A stretch of 64,000 nt of DNA from Drechslerella dactyloides (lineage: Eukaryota; Ascomycota; Orbiliomycetes; Orbiliales; Orbiliaceae), in assembly GCA_020064725.1 (NCBI GenBank), contig JAGTWJ010000008.1, forward strand, positions 2,294,001-2,358,000, written 5' to 3'. Below, in pieces: positions 31,255-43,300 of this stretch. Position numbers and translations under genes: made by a program. Position 1 is the stretch's first letter. Every line of letters starts with the position of its first letter. The notes beneath the pieces were generated by a model. It had not been told where the DNA came from. It was given only the letters and a program-made list of their open reading frames with translations, and did not search any database.

Positions 31255-33049
31255 CGTGACAGGCCACCGTCTTCACGTCGAATCGCCGAGCCGGTAACCT
31301 AACTGAGGTTGAAAGTGCAGTCCCGTGGACCAGTCCAAACACGTTTCGGCGAAGGTTTCCTAGATAGGGTTGCGAGCTAGCGGATCGCGGGGCTTCGAAG
31401 GAGATATGGATCTAGATCGATCCACCAGATTCATTCAGGCGTGAGCTCGCAATGTAAGAGATCTCGATCAACTCGGATGAAATGGCTTTGGGAGCCGGCT
31501 GCAAGTCTGCGACGTCGGCATGATAACGGCATGCGAAGGTGTCGGACGGTAAGGCGGGCGTGTGATTTATAAGACCCGAGACCCCTGGAACGTTCGAGGA
31601 GGGAGTTGAGGAGGGCGGACGTGGACGAGGCTGTCCGAATTACGCGGCCGGGTGTAGCTGCGTGTACCAGTACCTGCAGTCAGATGGTTTGACGACGTTG
31701 CCGCGTTGGTCAGCCCGGCCAGAAAGGGAAAGACGGAAACTTAGTCATCCAGTCGCGACACAGATTCTGCAGCTCGTGGGCCCGCGATGCCCGAAACGGT
31801 AGAGACAAGAGGATGCCCAGGACGAGCATATTCGTAAACCAGCCCGTCGTCTCGCAGGCGCCTTGCTGATGCAAAAGAGCGTCTATAGCGTGCGGGATAA
31901 TAAAGATAGCATGGAGCCCCGGAATTTGCAGAGAGAACCTAGGAAAGATCGATTACAGTTGGAGGCGACTTCGATTCCTAGATTCTGGTCCCGGACGTAA
32001 GTAAATATTCCCAGTAACAGCCTCAAGGCCTCCCGGTGATGCATAGTTCTACCTAGGTAAGGACTTAGTAAGAGCCGGAATCAGACATTCAGATTTGCCT
32101 CGGTTGCGATAATTCGTCTCCAAGCTTGCGATATCTCCGTGCAAGTATCCATGATCATGTACGTCGGACTAATTTCTCTGGTGGACTGATCTGGCGGTAG
32201 ATATTGGCGCTCTTCGTGAATCCGATCAAACACAAATTTGTGCCACAGAATCTGATGACGAGCTCACCGCTGAATGCTAGCATGCGAAGGCGAAGGAAGA
32301 ATAGATGTCCGAGGCAATGAAGCGCGTCCGCTTCATACGCGGCAGGGCCGAGCACAGCCTGCGGCCTTGGAACCGCCACCGCTGAACGCGTCAAGCATCC
32401 TGCCCTTCGCGTCGGGAAGCCGCCATCGGAGAAACACTAATATCGCAATTCGAATCCGAGTCATCTATCGACGGCGCCGACCTGTCGGGTTCATAGCAGC
32501 AGCCCCATACCATGGATAAGGTTGGCAGGGTTGGCAACTCAAAAGAGTATTTAGCCCCGGTTGCACAGGCGAGACAACGCACTTCAACGTCGTATTTCGT
32601 AGAAGCGAGTTCTCGACGATTTGGTAATTGTGTATCTGGCTGGGTATGGTGCCCTTCTCAGACTGACGTTGGTAGATACCCTATAGACCAGTAGAAGCCG
32701 TTAGCATTTGGTCGGCTTTAAAGGAAAGTATGAGAGCTTAGTTCAGCTGTAACATTCATGAATTCGGGCCGAAGATATTTCGTTGAAGACAGCATGCTGT
32801 CACTACTATGGACTGACGTACGAGATTAGCGGTTGATCGAGTCGACGGCGAGACACCGTCAGGAGGCGATGTTCTTAGAAGTAGGGTGGGAAGGCGGTGA
32901 TGTTTTAGTTATAGTTGAGATAGAGAGAGGCTGTAGTGTGTGTGCGTCGATACAAAAAACGACTTTGAAATTTTGGCTGGGTGTTCTACTATGTGGCTGT
33001 GGGAAAAGAATTGCAGTATATATATGTGTAAATGGCTATAGACTTTCAT
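31255..33049. other. intergenic, about 1.8 kb
   Basis: It follows the WSS1 promoter and includes a higher-GC stretch (about 31500-31900). I found no convincing gene or repeat. Confidence 0.5.
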
Positions 33050-33234
33050 CTCAGGAACGGTGGCCGAGTGGTAAGAAACACCACACGACACCGCGACAGG
33101 ACCAGCGCTAACCTACACCAGTTGTAGTGGGCGGATGTGAGTCCGGCGGCACCTGGCCACCTGGCCCCTAGGGGGGTCTGAGTAGTGGACCAGGCCCCAC
33201 GGAGCCACCGTTCCTGGGTGTTTTTTTTTTTTTT
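33050..33234 (+). ncRNA. candidate Pol III transcript with tRNA-like A box and long terminal stem
   Basis: Bases 33050-33064 pair with 33204-33218 to make a 15-bp stem with one G-T wobble (AGGAACGGTGGC with GCCACCGTTCCT at the core). The sequence TGGCCGAGTGG at 33061-33071 matches the Pol III A box (TRGYNNANNNG). A weak B-box-like GATGTGAGTCC follows at 33134-33144. A run of 14 T at 33221-33234 would end Pol III transcription just after the stem. Within the loop GTGGT..ACCAC forms a short hairpin. It is not a functional tRNA because no T-arm adjoins the acceptor strand. It may be a stand-alone RNA or a relic of a tRNA-derived SINE. Confidence 0.35.
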
Positions 33235-33248
33235 CCTCTGTTTGGCTC

Positions 33249-33311
33249 AGGAGCCTCTGGGCTCTGGGGCTCCTCGGGCATCGTCGACGTCGTTGGTTCG
33301 AGCCACGATGC
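33249..33311. repeat. two adjacent inverted repeats with a B-box-like loop
   Basis: AGGAGCC (33249-33255) pairs with GGCTCCT (33268-33274). GCATCGT (33278-33284) pairs with ACGATGC (33305-33311), and the loop of the second holds GGTTCGAGCC, like a Pol III B box. They lie just downstream of the T14 run. Confidence 0.4.
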
Positions 33312-33856
33312 TGCCCTCTAGATAATACCAACTCGCCACTTTTTCCCCTTCGGCCACTTACCTAAGCTTTATGCTCTATGCAAAACCGCCGCACACTCCC
33401 TATCTCCTACCCGTCTATTATTCCCTTAATGTCCAATCGACTTTCACCTTGACATCGACATTCCATTAACTATCGATAACCGACAAATATATATCCTAAC
33501 TGATCAAGTTTCACATACACACGAGCCCCGATCAAGACGCCATTATCACAATCTTCCCAACCAACCTTACGAAGGTCAATAGATGCTAACGTCAATTAAA
33601 TTTTACTTTAAAGGATCCAGAGTACATCCATCGAGGACGACAGTGTCCTTCGCTCGAACCAGTCGGCTTGATCGGAAAAAGCTCTCTAACGTGTCGGCCT
33701 TATATGCCGGTAGTGCCACCCTTTTCTCCTCCACAATCAATGATACTTCGCCTGCGATATCTGTGCTATGGTACAAGTATCCAAACAATTTCGGGGAGAA
33801 TCCAGCTCTTAAAGGAACAAAACTTTGGGGCAATATATACTTAGCACTCAAGATCA
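33312..33856. other. gene-poor DNA with antisense open frames
   Basis: Overlapping frames of about 105-110 codons lie on both strands near 33583-33938, and neither can be assigned. The minus-strand text (YLYHSTDIAGEVSLIVEEKR) looks more natural and could continue the fragment at 33857-34065. Confidence 0.3.
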
Positions 33857-34200
33857 TCAGGCTAACCATCTCACGAGATTCAAAACCTCTCCCATGATCT
33901 CCCTCGATACAGGATTCATTATCCTGCGACCGATCCAACGCTCATAGTCGTCGACGGTGAGATCCTCCATCTCCTGACCTGTCTCATCGTATATCTAGAC
34001 TCACAAGTGTCGGAAGTCAGTATTCGCTATTTGGTCTTATCTCGGCATAGAGCCTCACTGACCCTCCAGTGGATTATCTCGCCACCTTGAAACATCTCCC
34101 CAACAGTGACCATCAAACCCTGCTCCTCCAGATCTTCCACAAGTTCGATCAGAGACCGGCGTTGGCACAAGATGTCGTAAGTCCAGCCGGGCTGTGTTGG
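33857..34200 (-). pseudogene. unrecognised gene fragment or decayed gene, minus strand
   Basis: Two exons can be read. An upstream one ends at 34063 and carries QPGWTYDILCQRRSLIELVE and EIIHWR. A second (33994-33857) starts IYDETGQEMEDLTVDDYERW. The intron between them, 33995-34062, has GTCAGT, an ACTGAC branch site and a TAG acceptor, so it looks real. Upstream the frame meets a TAA near 34218 and I could not join it to a start. Downstream the frame ends at 33857, while a natural-looking text continues in another frame. The pattern fits a broken gene, or a gene whose outer exons I could not resolve. The family is not recognised. Confidence 0.3.
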
Positions 34201-35505
34201 GAATAATTCGGTACAACTTTGTTAATCTGCGTAGGACAAGGCCGTCTGGATATCAGCTCACGAGAACTCGTCGAAAATATCTTGCTTTTGACTGCATCGC
34301 GTGGACTAGGATGAGCTTACTGATGAGGGAATCTACGAAGTGCGCGAGCGTCTCGTGTGCATAGGCCTCATGGCTAGACGTGGGGCCGTGACTGCCTTCT
34401 TTCAGGCGGAACGTCAACTCGACTATCTCTCGACCGCGTATGATTCTGACTTTGCGGTTACGGTTACAATTTGCCTGCGTACGGCGTTTTCGTCTCTGGG
34501 CTGGCATCTTGAGATATTACGCGCGTATACTCTCGCTATCGAGTCCTGGTTCGGATTCGCGGTAGTTGAAGAAATCGACTGACCGGTATTGCATTTGCAA
34601 GGAAAAGTAAGTATTCATCAGACAAAGTTCTTTTCACATGAGGGGCTCGAAGGGCGCCCGCTCGGGGTCATTGCCAAACTATTGTGCACGGACTCCATGA
34701 TAAGGGGGTGATTGGGGGGAAGCCCTCATTGGATATCCGGCCAATATTTGAGACGTTTCGACTCATCCGAGAGGGCATGAGTGCGATGACGATCGAAGGT
34801 ATATCTACGATAGTGCACATTTACAGCGAGCGAATTTGTAGGTACAGAGGTTTGATTTACCTGTTTCTTCTGAATTATCTAAACCCAGTCTGCCCCACTA
34901 AACTTGAAGGTATGGTGAGTTCATGAAGCCCACGCTGTTGCATTTCGAAATGGGTGAATTTCACCCAATTCGTCTCTTGGCGCCAAGACCACCTAGCTAT
35001 TGTTGATAAATTCCTTTGTGGTCGGCCTTCAGACAATGGCAAAGGCACTTTCGATAGAGGGACTTGGGAACAATAACTGATCAGGCCTTGAGAACAAAAA
35101 GTGTGCAGCTGAAACGATTCCTTCGAGATCTTCGATTCTGCCCTGATTCGAAATCGTGCGCGCGATCGCGACAATGAGCGGATCTGGATCGAGGATGCCC
35201 AGACGGCAATATGGCACCAACCAATCGCGTGTCGAACCCAAGGGACAAGGGTCGATAAGCCTACGAGCTCCCGAAAATCCGGAGGCGAAGCATAGCCAAA
35301 ACTGCAGAAAAGTCGCCTTCTAGGATGCCTGTTGAGGGGCGATTTCGACACGCGACGCGACACCCTTTGAAAGGCCCTCGAGCTATCTATGAGCGAGTAC
35401 GAAGTTTGGGCACCGTATTTGGAGAGCGCTGAGGGTGTGCGGCACATGCACCCTCTTTAAAACCCCAGTGCCGGGTTTCCCGCAGACCCTATCTACCATC
35501 TCAAC
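34201..35505. other. gene-poor DNA with a coding-like minus-strand stretch
   Basis: Minus-strand bases 35241-35029 encode text of natural composition (GILDPDPLIVAIARTISNQG), but I find no start or continuation. It may be an old exon. Bases up to 35505 include the promoter of the CorA-like gene. Confidence 0.3.
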
Positions 35506-37283
35506 ATGGACAACCCGAGCCGAGATATCAGAATTCATTTTGGCGAGTCGATTATCGAGAGTATAGAATCTGTCGTTATTGATTTCACGCCGGTGATTAA
35601 TTCGACACCTTCGGAATTGAGTCTTGCCGAGACAGAGCCAATTGAAGGCTTGTACACGGATTATTACGACTACATCTGCAAAATCGTCCATCAACACCCC
35701 GACATCCATGCTTTGAAGTGTTATCTGGAACGACAGGCCGATCTTGGAGACCAGAAAACCGCAGTACACATCGTCGACTTTGCTTCCTCAAATCCGAGCT
35801 TGCTGCAGCCGATCATTCATGGAGTGTGCACTAATGCGGAGGAAGTCCAGACAATGCTGGACGAGCAGGACGAAATCGTGGAACTGCGACTACTCGTAGT
35901 ATCGCATGACAAGGAAATCGATCGCGAGATTCTCAAGACGATCGGATATGAGATGGATATCGACCCTAGGGTTTTCATCGAGCACATGGGAACCTTATTT
36001 CCCCGCCCTTCGACATATTTCGCGACGCCATATTTGCCGTCCGAGGCAACCAATTCGCCAATCGAGATACACTTCGGCGGAGGGAAGAGCACTGCTGTTC
36101 TACTCCAACCTGGAAGTGCGAAAGTGAGGACGAACACAGGTTTGTCGCTGCGCATATACAATAGGGGGGTAGATAGGTGTGTATGTACTAGCTAATGAGG
36201 AATGCAGTTCTCGTGCTTATGGATTCCCCGGCTGAGAACCTCGAGGCAGCCTTACGAGACTTTGAACGGCCGACGATTCGTAAGCCGCAGATGTCATCTA
36301 CATCGCTAGCGGTGCCCTCTCGGATGAATTTGACCTACAGATATCTGAGGAGGTTAACTGAATTTCGGGAAGGAGAGGCCGATCTATCTTGCCAGCATCC
36401 CATCTACTTGATCCTTCCACTTCTTCACCTCTGCGCTCTGGAAACATCCATGCTGCTCACCTGGGCGGAGGAAAAGCTGTACGAAAGGAGGCTACCTCAC
36501 AACTTGTCTGAGTGTGACCCCTATAACGCCTATATCACCAGCGAAGGGTTCCAACAGGAGATTTTTACCACGACGACTTCGCTCAAATCGCATATGAGGT
36601 ACCCCTGGCTGGATACCACAAGGGATACAGCAGCTCTCGTGCAAGATACTGTGGATCGCGCTTTTCAAGACTTATCATTCCTGAAGGATAAAGCTGCTTT
36701 GGTTCAACAGTCTGTGACAGACGCGCTGAACCGGGAAGCCGCTACCGAGTCCATCAACGAGGCAAAGCAGTCCATAGCGCAAAGCCAGAGCGTCAATCAG
36801 TTGACGCGACTTGCGTTTGTCTTCGTCCCACTAACGTTCGCAACGTCGGTATTCGGGATGAACATCAGAGAATGGCAAGCCGACGATAAAGTACCGCGGC
36901 TGACTTCGTTCATTATCGTCGCACTCACCACGACGCTCACGACATTTCTTGTGGCAGCAGCATCTGGCGTCGTCATTCAGATTATTCGAAACCGATGGAG
37001 GGTATCACAGACCCTCCGCACAGCATTCAGATGTTCTTTACTTCTGGGCACGTTTTATGCGCTGTTCGCCCTTTCACATGATAAGGATACAAATCGGAGA
37101 ATGTCAGCGTCGTTGTTCATTGTTGGCGAGACGCATACTGCTGATTGTGGGGAGTTCAGCTGGCTCGTGGATGACGGCTATTGGTTCGGCGGACCATGGT
37201 GTCACTTGGCTTCCGCTGTCTATCGACGGGCAGTCGCGAAGAATGAGGCCCGCGAAGTCAAGCTGGCGGAGAAGATGGTTTAG
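35506..37283 (+). CDS. CorA-like membrane protein, two exons
   Basis: The exons are 35506-36139 and 36208-37283, giving 569 aa. A long soluble N-terminal region is followed by a helical stretch (ALVQQSVTDALNREAATES). Then come two close hydrophobic segments, LTRLAFVFVPLTFATSVFGM and FIIVALTTTLTTFLVAAASG. Between them stands FGMNIREW, the GMN signature of CorA/Mrs2/ZntB channels. Such fungal CorA-like proteins are often Mg2+ or Zn2+ transporters, or divergent domains of unknown role. The intron (GTTTGT..GCAG, 68 nt) lies in phase 1. The C-terminal region after the pore includes a third hydrophobic stretch. It is followed, on the same strand, by the NLR gene. Confidence 0.72.
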
Positions 37284-37987
37284 TAGAATTCACATAGAAC
37301 TGTTGGACGAGTAAATGTATGTTAGGCGAGCTAGGTCTACCTAGTAGTACCTGGTCAGCGACATAAGCGATGTCATGTTGTTCGCTGGCACCATGGCGGC
37401 GTTACCGAGACTATGGTGGTGGGTGGCCATCGCGGTTACACAAGTACTGCAAGTAGACAGCTAGATATGCAGCATTGGAGACCTCGCTCTAAACTTCTCG
37501 AGCTCGCTTCGATTGTGATGGCTTCAAGATTTCCCGCTGGGAGTCTCGGGTTTTTCGTCCGAAGAGACCAAGCCGCGGCTCAGCCCTCTGTCATGCATCG
37601 TGCATCATGCAGCCCATGGCGCCCAGACAAACGCATCGATGCTATTGGCTGGTCATTTCAGCCAGCATGTGCGGGGAATCGCCGCACGCGCACTGATCAA
37701 CATCCTTACATGTAGTCATGAAGCGAAGGATCAAGAAATCTTCTCATGATTGCAAATTGGTTCCCAGTCATCGGAGCTGGCCTCTATATCTGAAGTTCAT
37801 CGCAATTTCTGATATCTGATCGATTAAATTGCGGAGACCCGATTCATGAATTCAGCACGATCCCTCGTGATCGCGTGAGCGAGAAACTAGACGCAGATCG
37901 AGTCTACCGACGAGCCGCACGATGAGCAGGTAGGTTTGTCGCTAATTTGGATTTAGATACTGGATTGATAGTCGCTAACAAAGGACT
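37284..37987. other. intergenic, about 0.7 kb
   Basis: Between the CorA-like gene and the NLR gene. No element recognised. Confidence 0.55.
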
Positions 37988-40900
37988 ATGGTCGCTAGAC
38001 CTACTAGTTTTCGTGACCCCTGGGCGGTCGCGAAGGACCGTTTCATGGAAGGGTTGAGCGACAAGCAGAAAGAAGAATTCAGGAATGTCACCGTTGAAGA
38101 AGTTCTCTATGCCGCCAGTGCGGCTCAAAAGAGAGCGCAAGCGACCAGTAAGGCATGGTACATGGCAGCGAAATTGATGCCGATAGTCGACGCGATTGGG
38201 CAGTATGGGGAAGCACTTGATATCATTTCAAATACTCAGTCTGGTATTCTCTGTCCTGTCTGGGGGAGTATCAGGGCTGTCCTCACAGTAAGCCTGGCCT
38301 GCCTGCCAATACATTCACGAGCCCTTGAGCCACGCAAGAAATATATCGTGATTTGGTCGGAAATGAACTCATGTCAGGTTGAATTGCAAGCAGTTGGCCG
38401 AAAGCTTCGGCAAATACCACGGAAAATTGATGGACATGTTCGAGCGGATTGGGGACGTTCTACCTCGTTTCAATACGTACGCACAATTGTTTTCAAGTCG
38501 AGCATATCTATTGCATTCTCTATCACTGGTCTATCTGGATATATTGCAATTTTGCACGGCCGCAAAGCAGGTATTTCTTACGAGTAGCGGATCAAAAAAT
38601 GGTACAAGTATGCCTGGCCCTCAATTCTATTTCCACGAGACACCTAGGACCCTCAGCATTATACATCGTCATCTTCAAGAGCAAAATGCTTACGTGAGTG
38701 TTACTATCAAGACTCAAGGACACTATTTTCGGCGAGCTCAAGAGCAATGTCAAAGCTTCTTTGGAAGCCTTTTGAAAAGCAATTTGGCGATTTCATGGAT
38801 CGTTTTCGAAAACACAAAGAGAGTGTCGAGAGAGAAGCTGTCCTGTCGCATATGATTGAATCGTCGGAAGAGCGGAAGGCTCAAGCGGACGAGAGAAAGC
38901 TTCAACAAGCTCAGCGAGAGCTCGTTCTGCGGAAAAATCTGGAAGAAGAGGCGAGGAGAAAAGGTATTTCTAAGCCCTCTTGACCGGTATATCTCATGCT
39001 TTGTAATGGTTATCATTGACGGACACTTGCAATTAGTGGAACGCTGGAATCTGATTATGTCCCGTCTCTGTCCGTATAACTACGAGAAAAAGATGAGGCA
39101 GTCACAAAGCGCTAGGCATAAGGGAACTTGCGAATGGGTTGGCAGATGCACCGAGTATGTCACTTGGAGAGATGCTACAAGATCAACTGTCCTCTGGGTT
39201 CACGGGAAAGGTGAGTGGTCAATGCAATATATTGTGGAGAATTGAAATATTGACATATTCGTTATGCAGCTGGATCCGGAAAAACTATCATTAGGTCCAC
39301 ATTCTTCCTCTCCTATCATACTTCACAGGAAAACTGATATCATCTTGTAGCGGATGGGTCCAAGAGGATCAAATGAGGAACTTGCAGCAGCTCAAAAGAG
39401 CCATTTTGCTATCATATCCTTGCGATTTTAAGGAGGCAGACTCTCTTTTGCCTACGACAATCCTCCAAGCTTTCATCAAACAAATGGCGTCGAACTTGGG
39501 CAAAGCGAATATACCAGACGTTTTGCTGGAGGCTCTTGCGGAAGCTGTGGGTAGCTGGACGTTAGAGTTCGAGGAATGGATCGAGTTGTTCTTCAAGTTT
39601 GCCCGAAATTTCGAGCGCATATGGATTATTCTCGATGGAATTGATGAATGCGACAACCATAACAGAACTGAAATCTTTCGTTGGATAGCACAGGCAGCAA
39701 GTTTCTCGGACTCAGTAATCGCTATCTACATTTCGAGTCGAAAGGATATCGAAATAAAGGAGGAGCTAGGACGGTATCCCAACATTCCATTGACTACCAG
39801 GCAGCCCGTCGATGATCTCAATAACTACATTGCTGGAGAAGTGGACTCGTTAAAGGCAAATGGAGCCCTCAAATTCAGCAATCAAAAGCTTTATAGCAAA
39901 GTGATAGACCAACTCATCACAAAAGCTGACGGAATGTATGCATATCTTCCCGCTTACTCAACTCACGTCATCAGAGTATACTATCCATCATATCAGTTTA
40001 CGATTATCGTAACTTTGATGCTAATCCCGATATTATTTCCTACAGGTTTCTTTGGGTCTCGCTGCAGCTAAGAGTACTGTTGCCAACTTCATTGTAGAGA
40101 TTTATAAATTTATCCGAATGACACTAATCGTTGGACATTTGGCAAATTAGGATCTTTGCGACTGTGCGACAGACGCGGAAGTTGAAGAAACGCTTGACGA
40201 ACTGCCCATTGGTCTATACGAAACCTATGAGCGCGCACTGCTGCGTACCCTTGTAGAACACGGGACACAAAAGCGTCGAGTTTGGCCTACTTCCAGAAAA
40301 GTATACGATTGGCTATACCATGCGCTTCGGCCGCTGACGCTTGACGAGCTCATGGAAGCGATCGCAGTTGATATAGAAGACCAAAACCTCGACTTTACGA
40401 AAGTAGCCACAGGAAACGAGCGATGGAAAATCATCAAACGATGTGGCAATTTACTGGAGTACAACGAGGCAGATCAGACTGTAACCTTCTTTCACTACAC
40501 GCTGAAGCAATATATCACGGAACTGTCAAATCACGATCAAGGACCAGATTCACCATGGGATCACAAGCTAATCGCAACGGCGAGATGCATTTGCTCGTCG
40601 AACCAATCTATTGCGGACGTTTGCCTGACGTACCTATTGTTCTCAGATTTTGAGACCGCATTGGTTCCATTCAAGCAGTCGGGACTTAACTCCAACATGG
40701 AACGCATCCTACAATGCACATCGAACTTGGCAGCACCAACCTCATATGGGAACACTATCAGCAGAGGTGTTCAATCCATCTTAAGAGGATTCAGACTAAT
40801 GAACGGCTTGTTCGAAGGGGAAAGACCGGATTACAAGATCGATTTTGCGAAATATATATACCACCCGAAACTTCCACCTGAATCAATACTTGTCCGGTAT

Positions 40901-43300
40901 AAACTCTTAAACTATGTCCAGTCATTCTGGCTGCAACATTGTCGAGATTTTGATCGCTCGGTGCTTCCATCTTATGTGCAAAGGTATCAGAAATTTGCCA
41001 GACTCTGTTTCGAACGAGAGTTTTTATTCGACGTGCGGCCATGGGGCAAGCGATATTCTCGAGGACAACATCCATATACTGATGCCTTCATATGGGGTGT
41101 CGAAAACGATCACCACGCCCTCCTTTGGGTAATTTGCGGCAAGACAACGCTGGAGGACAGGTTATGGTACAATAATCTCCGTCTCCCAGATGGCAGCACA
41201 CCAGCTATTATTGCAGCTTCCCATTCTACACCAACGATGTTACGATTCCTATTATCTACAGATCCATGGACCTCTGATTCCACCCTGATATCAATCTCTG
41301 CGCCGAATTCTGTTCAGGACTTTTTTCACAAGAGGAACTTGTTGCATGTCGCTGTGATACATGGAAGCCTCCAAGTCGCCGAATTCTTATTGTCGTCAAT
41401 GAAAGCATCATCGTGGATGAACAAAGATATCTTCGAAAACACGCCTCTCGACTACGCCATAGATCGCGGCGATTATAAAATCATTCGTCTTTTCGTTCAA
41501 AAAGGCCTTGGCAACATGGAAACCCCATTCACAGCCTTTTCGTCTCCAGGATGGTCAGTTGACGGAACATCAAGCTGGAAAATCGAAAAGCTGTTCCTGC
41601 TAGTATGCTCACACCCTCTTCCAGAGTACGATATATATCAGGCCTTCAAACGACTGCTCTGGCAATGGATTCAAAACGTATCCCCCAACGATAATGGATA
41701 TCTGCTACAGGGTATCAAGTCTGCCTTGGAAAAACGGTCTCTTGACCTCTTACTCGATTTATACGAACGTTCGTATATTACAAAAACACCTCAGCTAGGC
41801 CCGCAAATGCAAGATCTACTACATCAAGTCTTCCAACTTGCCGTCACGCTCGAAGATTCCCCGGCCATCTCAATCCTATTGCACAAACATCACAGCATTT
41901 TTATATCCCCTCAGGAACAATTTTTCAAAATGTGCGAGAAGAGCTCCGTGAATTATAGAGAGCTCTCTTTCTTTACTCAGTTTCTTCCGTTACCTGCAGC
42001 TATCCCACGTCTTCTTGCACTTCTTTACGGTGTTCCAACGTCCAGTGAGATATTATTGATGACGCCACAAGAGGGTGCATTCAAAGACACTCGCCTTGAC
42101 TGGCTGACGGGTGCCTTTACAGACTTCAAATATTCAACCTTCAAGACAGCACTTGACCAGGAACTGCTGAATAATGGAAGGCTATCCGCGGCTGTGATCA
42201 GATTTTTTTGGCAGAATTTTATAGTTGCCCTACATATCTGCAATTTCCGCCGGGATATATCTTCAATGCGTGACTTGGTGGACATGGCTGATGCCATGCT
42301 GTCGTATTCATTATGGGATCTGCGAATACTTGATCGAAGAGACGAGAACTCTTGGATTCTTCTTGAGATCCTACAAATGGTTGATCATATCTGGTACAAG
42401 CAGACTCAGATCAGTGACTTACCCGGACAGACCATTGCTCAATCTGCGATTAAGCAACTTTCGATTCTGATTTTCTTACTCCAAAGACTCGTCAGGTCTC
42501 TACCGCCGAAGAAAAAGGAACATCTTTTTCTCGCCGTCAAGGAGCCGATCTCAATTCTTGGCTGCCTCCCAAGATATACCATTCCAGCCAATTCGATGGT
42601 ACACCTCCTCCTCACTTGCCCTATAGGGCACATACAGAAACAAAAACTATACGAAAATGCTGAGATCGGTGCCAACACCATTGAGGACCATCCACTATTT
42701 GAGATCATTTATCTCTCCGACAAAACACTCACCCAAACTATTACAAATGCAGAATTACCGGATGACTACATTAAGACACTAAATATCTCGGCTAGATCAT
42801 TTGGATACCTTTCCTTGTGGGCACCACGATATCTTGAGGCCCTCCTAATGGAAAGTGTAAAGAAAGGAGTATATTCAACTCAGGGTTATCAATACATCAA
42901 GTTCGAAGATATTCAATATGGCTTGTCCGTCGCCTGCAACTTGTTTTCGAACATGGGTTCACCCCCAAGACTCTCCAACAACCAATTCGCAAGTATTTAT
43001 TACAGTATAAAAGTGCTATTAGCTGCTGGTGCGGATCCGGCCTTGGCAAGAAGTTTGCCCTCTCTCAGCAGTAACGTTATTTCTCCCTACTACGAAGTTC
43101 AGCTGGTCTTGCAGCTTGCCTCAAACCGAAAGGTGTCACAGGCCCAAAAGATTTTGAATTTATTCGAAAACATTGCAGAGATACAGAGTGACGCTGGAAG
43201 GGACCTAGACTTCTGGCGATCTTCCGCTGATAGCAATCCTATCTGGAGTCGAAGGATGGCCGTGATGGAATCACTTGAGGAGCAGGGAGCTGACCGCTAG
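37988..43300 (+). CDS. NACHT-domain NLR/STAND protein with N-terminal DUF7708-like region and ankyrin repeats
   Basis: Exons read as 37988-38287, 38394 to about 38570, about 38747-38963, 39037-39210, 39270-39294, 39351-39935, 40046-40073 and 40151-43300. The boundary between the second and third exons is unresolved. The N-terminus (DPWAVAKDRFMEGLSDKQKE, then MFERIGDVLPRF) is the fungal DUF7708-type region. The NACHT P-loop VLWVHGK-AGSGKTII is split over two introns, and a tiny 25-nt exon carries GSGKT. Walker B is IWIILDGIDECD, and ISSRKD is a likely sensor. The long last exon has a degenerate helical part and ankyrin-like repeats (NLLHVAVIHGSLQVAEFLLS, then TPLDYAIDRGDYKIIRLFV). Such NLRs trigger regulated cell death or other defence in fungi, and the effector role of DUF7708 is not established. 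The model is intact apart from the unresolved exon. Confidence 0.82.
39270..39294 (+). other. 25-nt microexon carrying the NACHT P-loop
   Basis: The exon lies between two introns (39211-39269 and 39295-39350) and supplies AGSGKTII of the Walker A motif. Skipping it would remove the nucleotide-binding loop and, at 25 nt, also shift the frame. Confidence 0.7.

Noticed and set aside
33054..33215. tRNA gene suggested by GGTGGCCGAGTGGT and a complementary 3' strand
   Set aside because: The terminal pairing extends through the positions that should be unpaired in a tRNA, and no T-arm or anticodon arm fits. It is kept only as a candidate Pol III RNA.
34875..35447. 190-codon open frame on the minus strand
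   Set aside because: Ser/Arg-rich composition with no motif; another frame over the same bases (35029-35241) reads more naturally.
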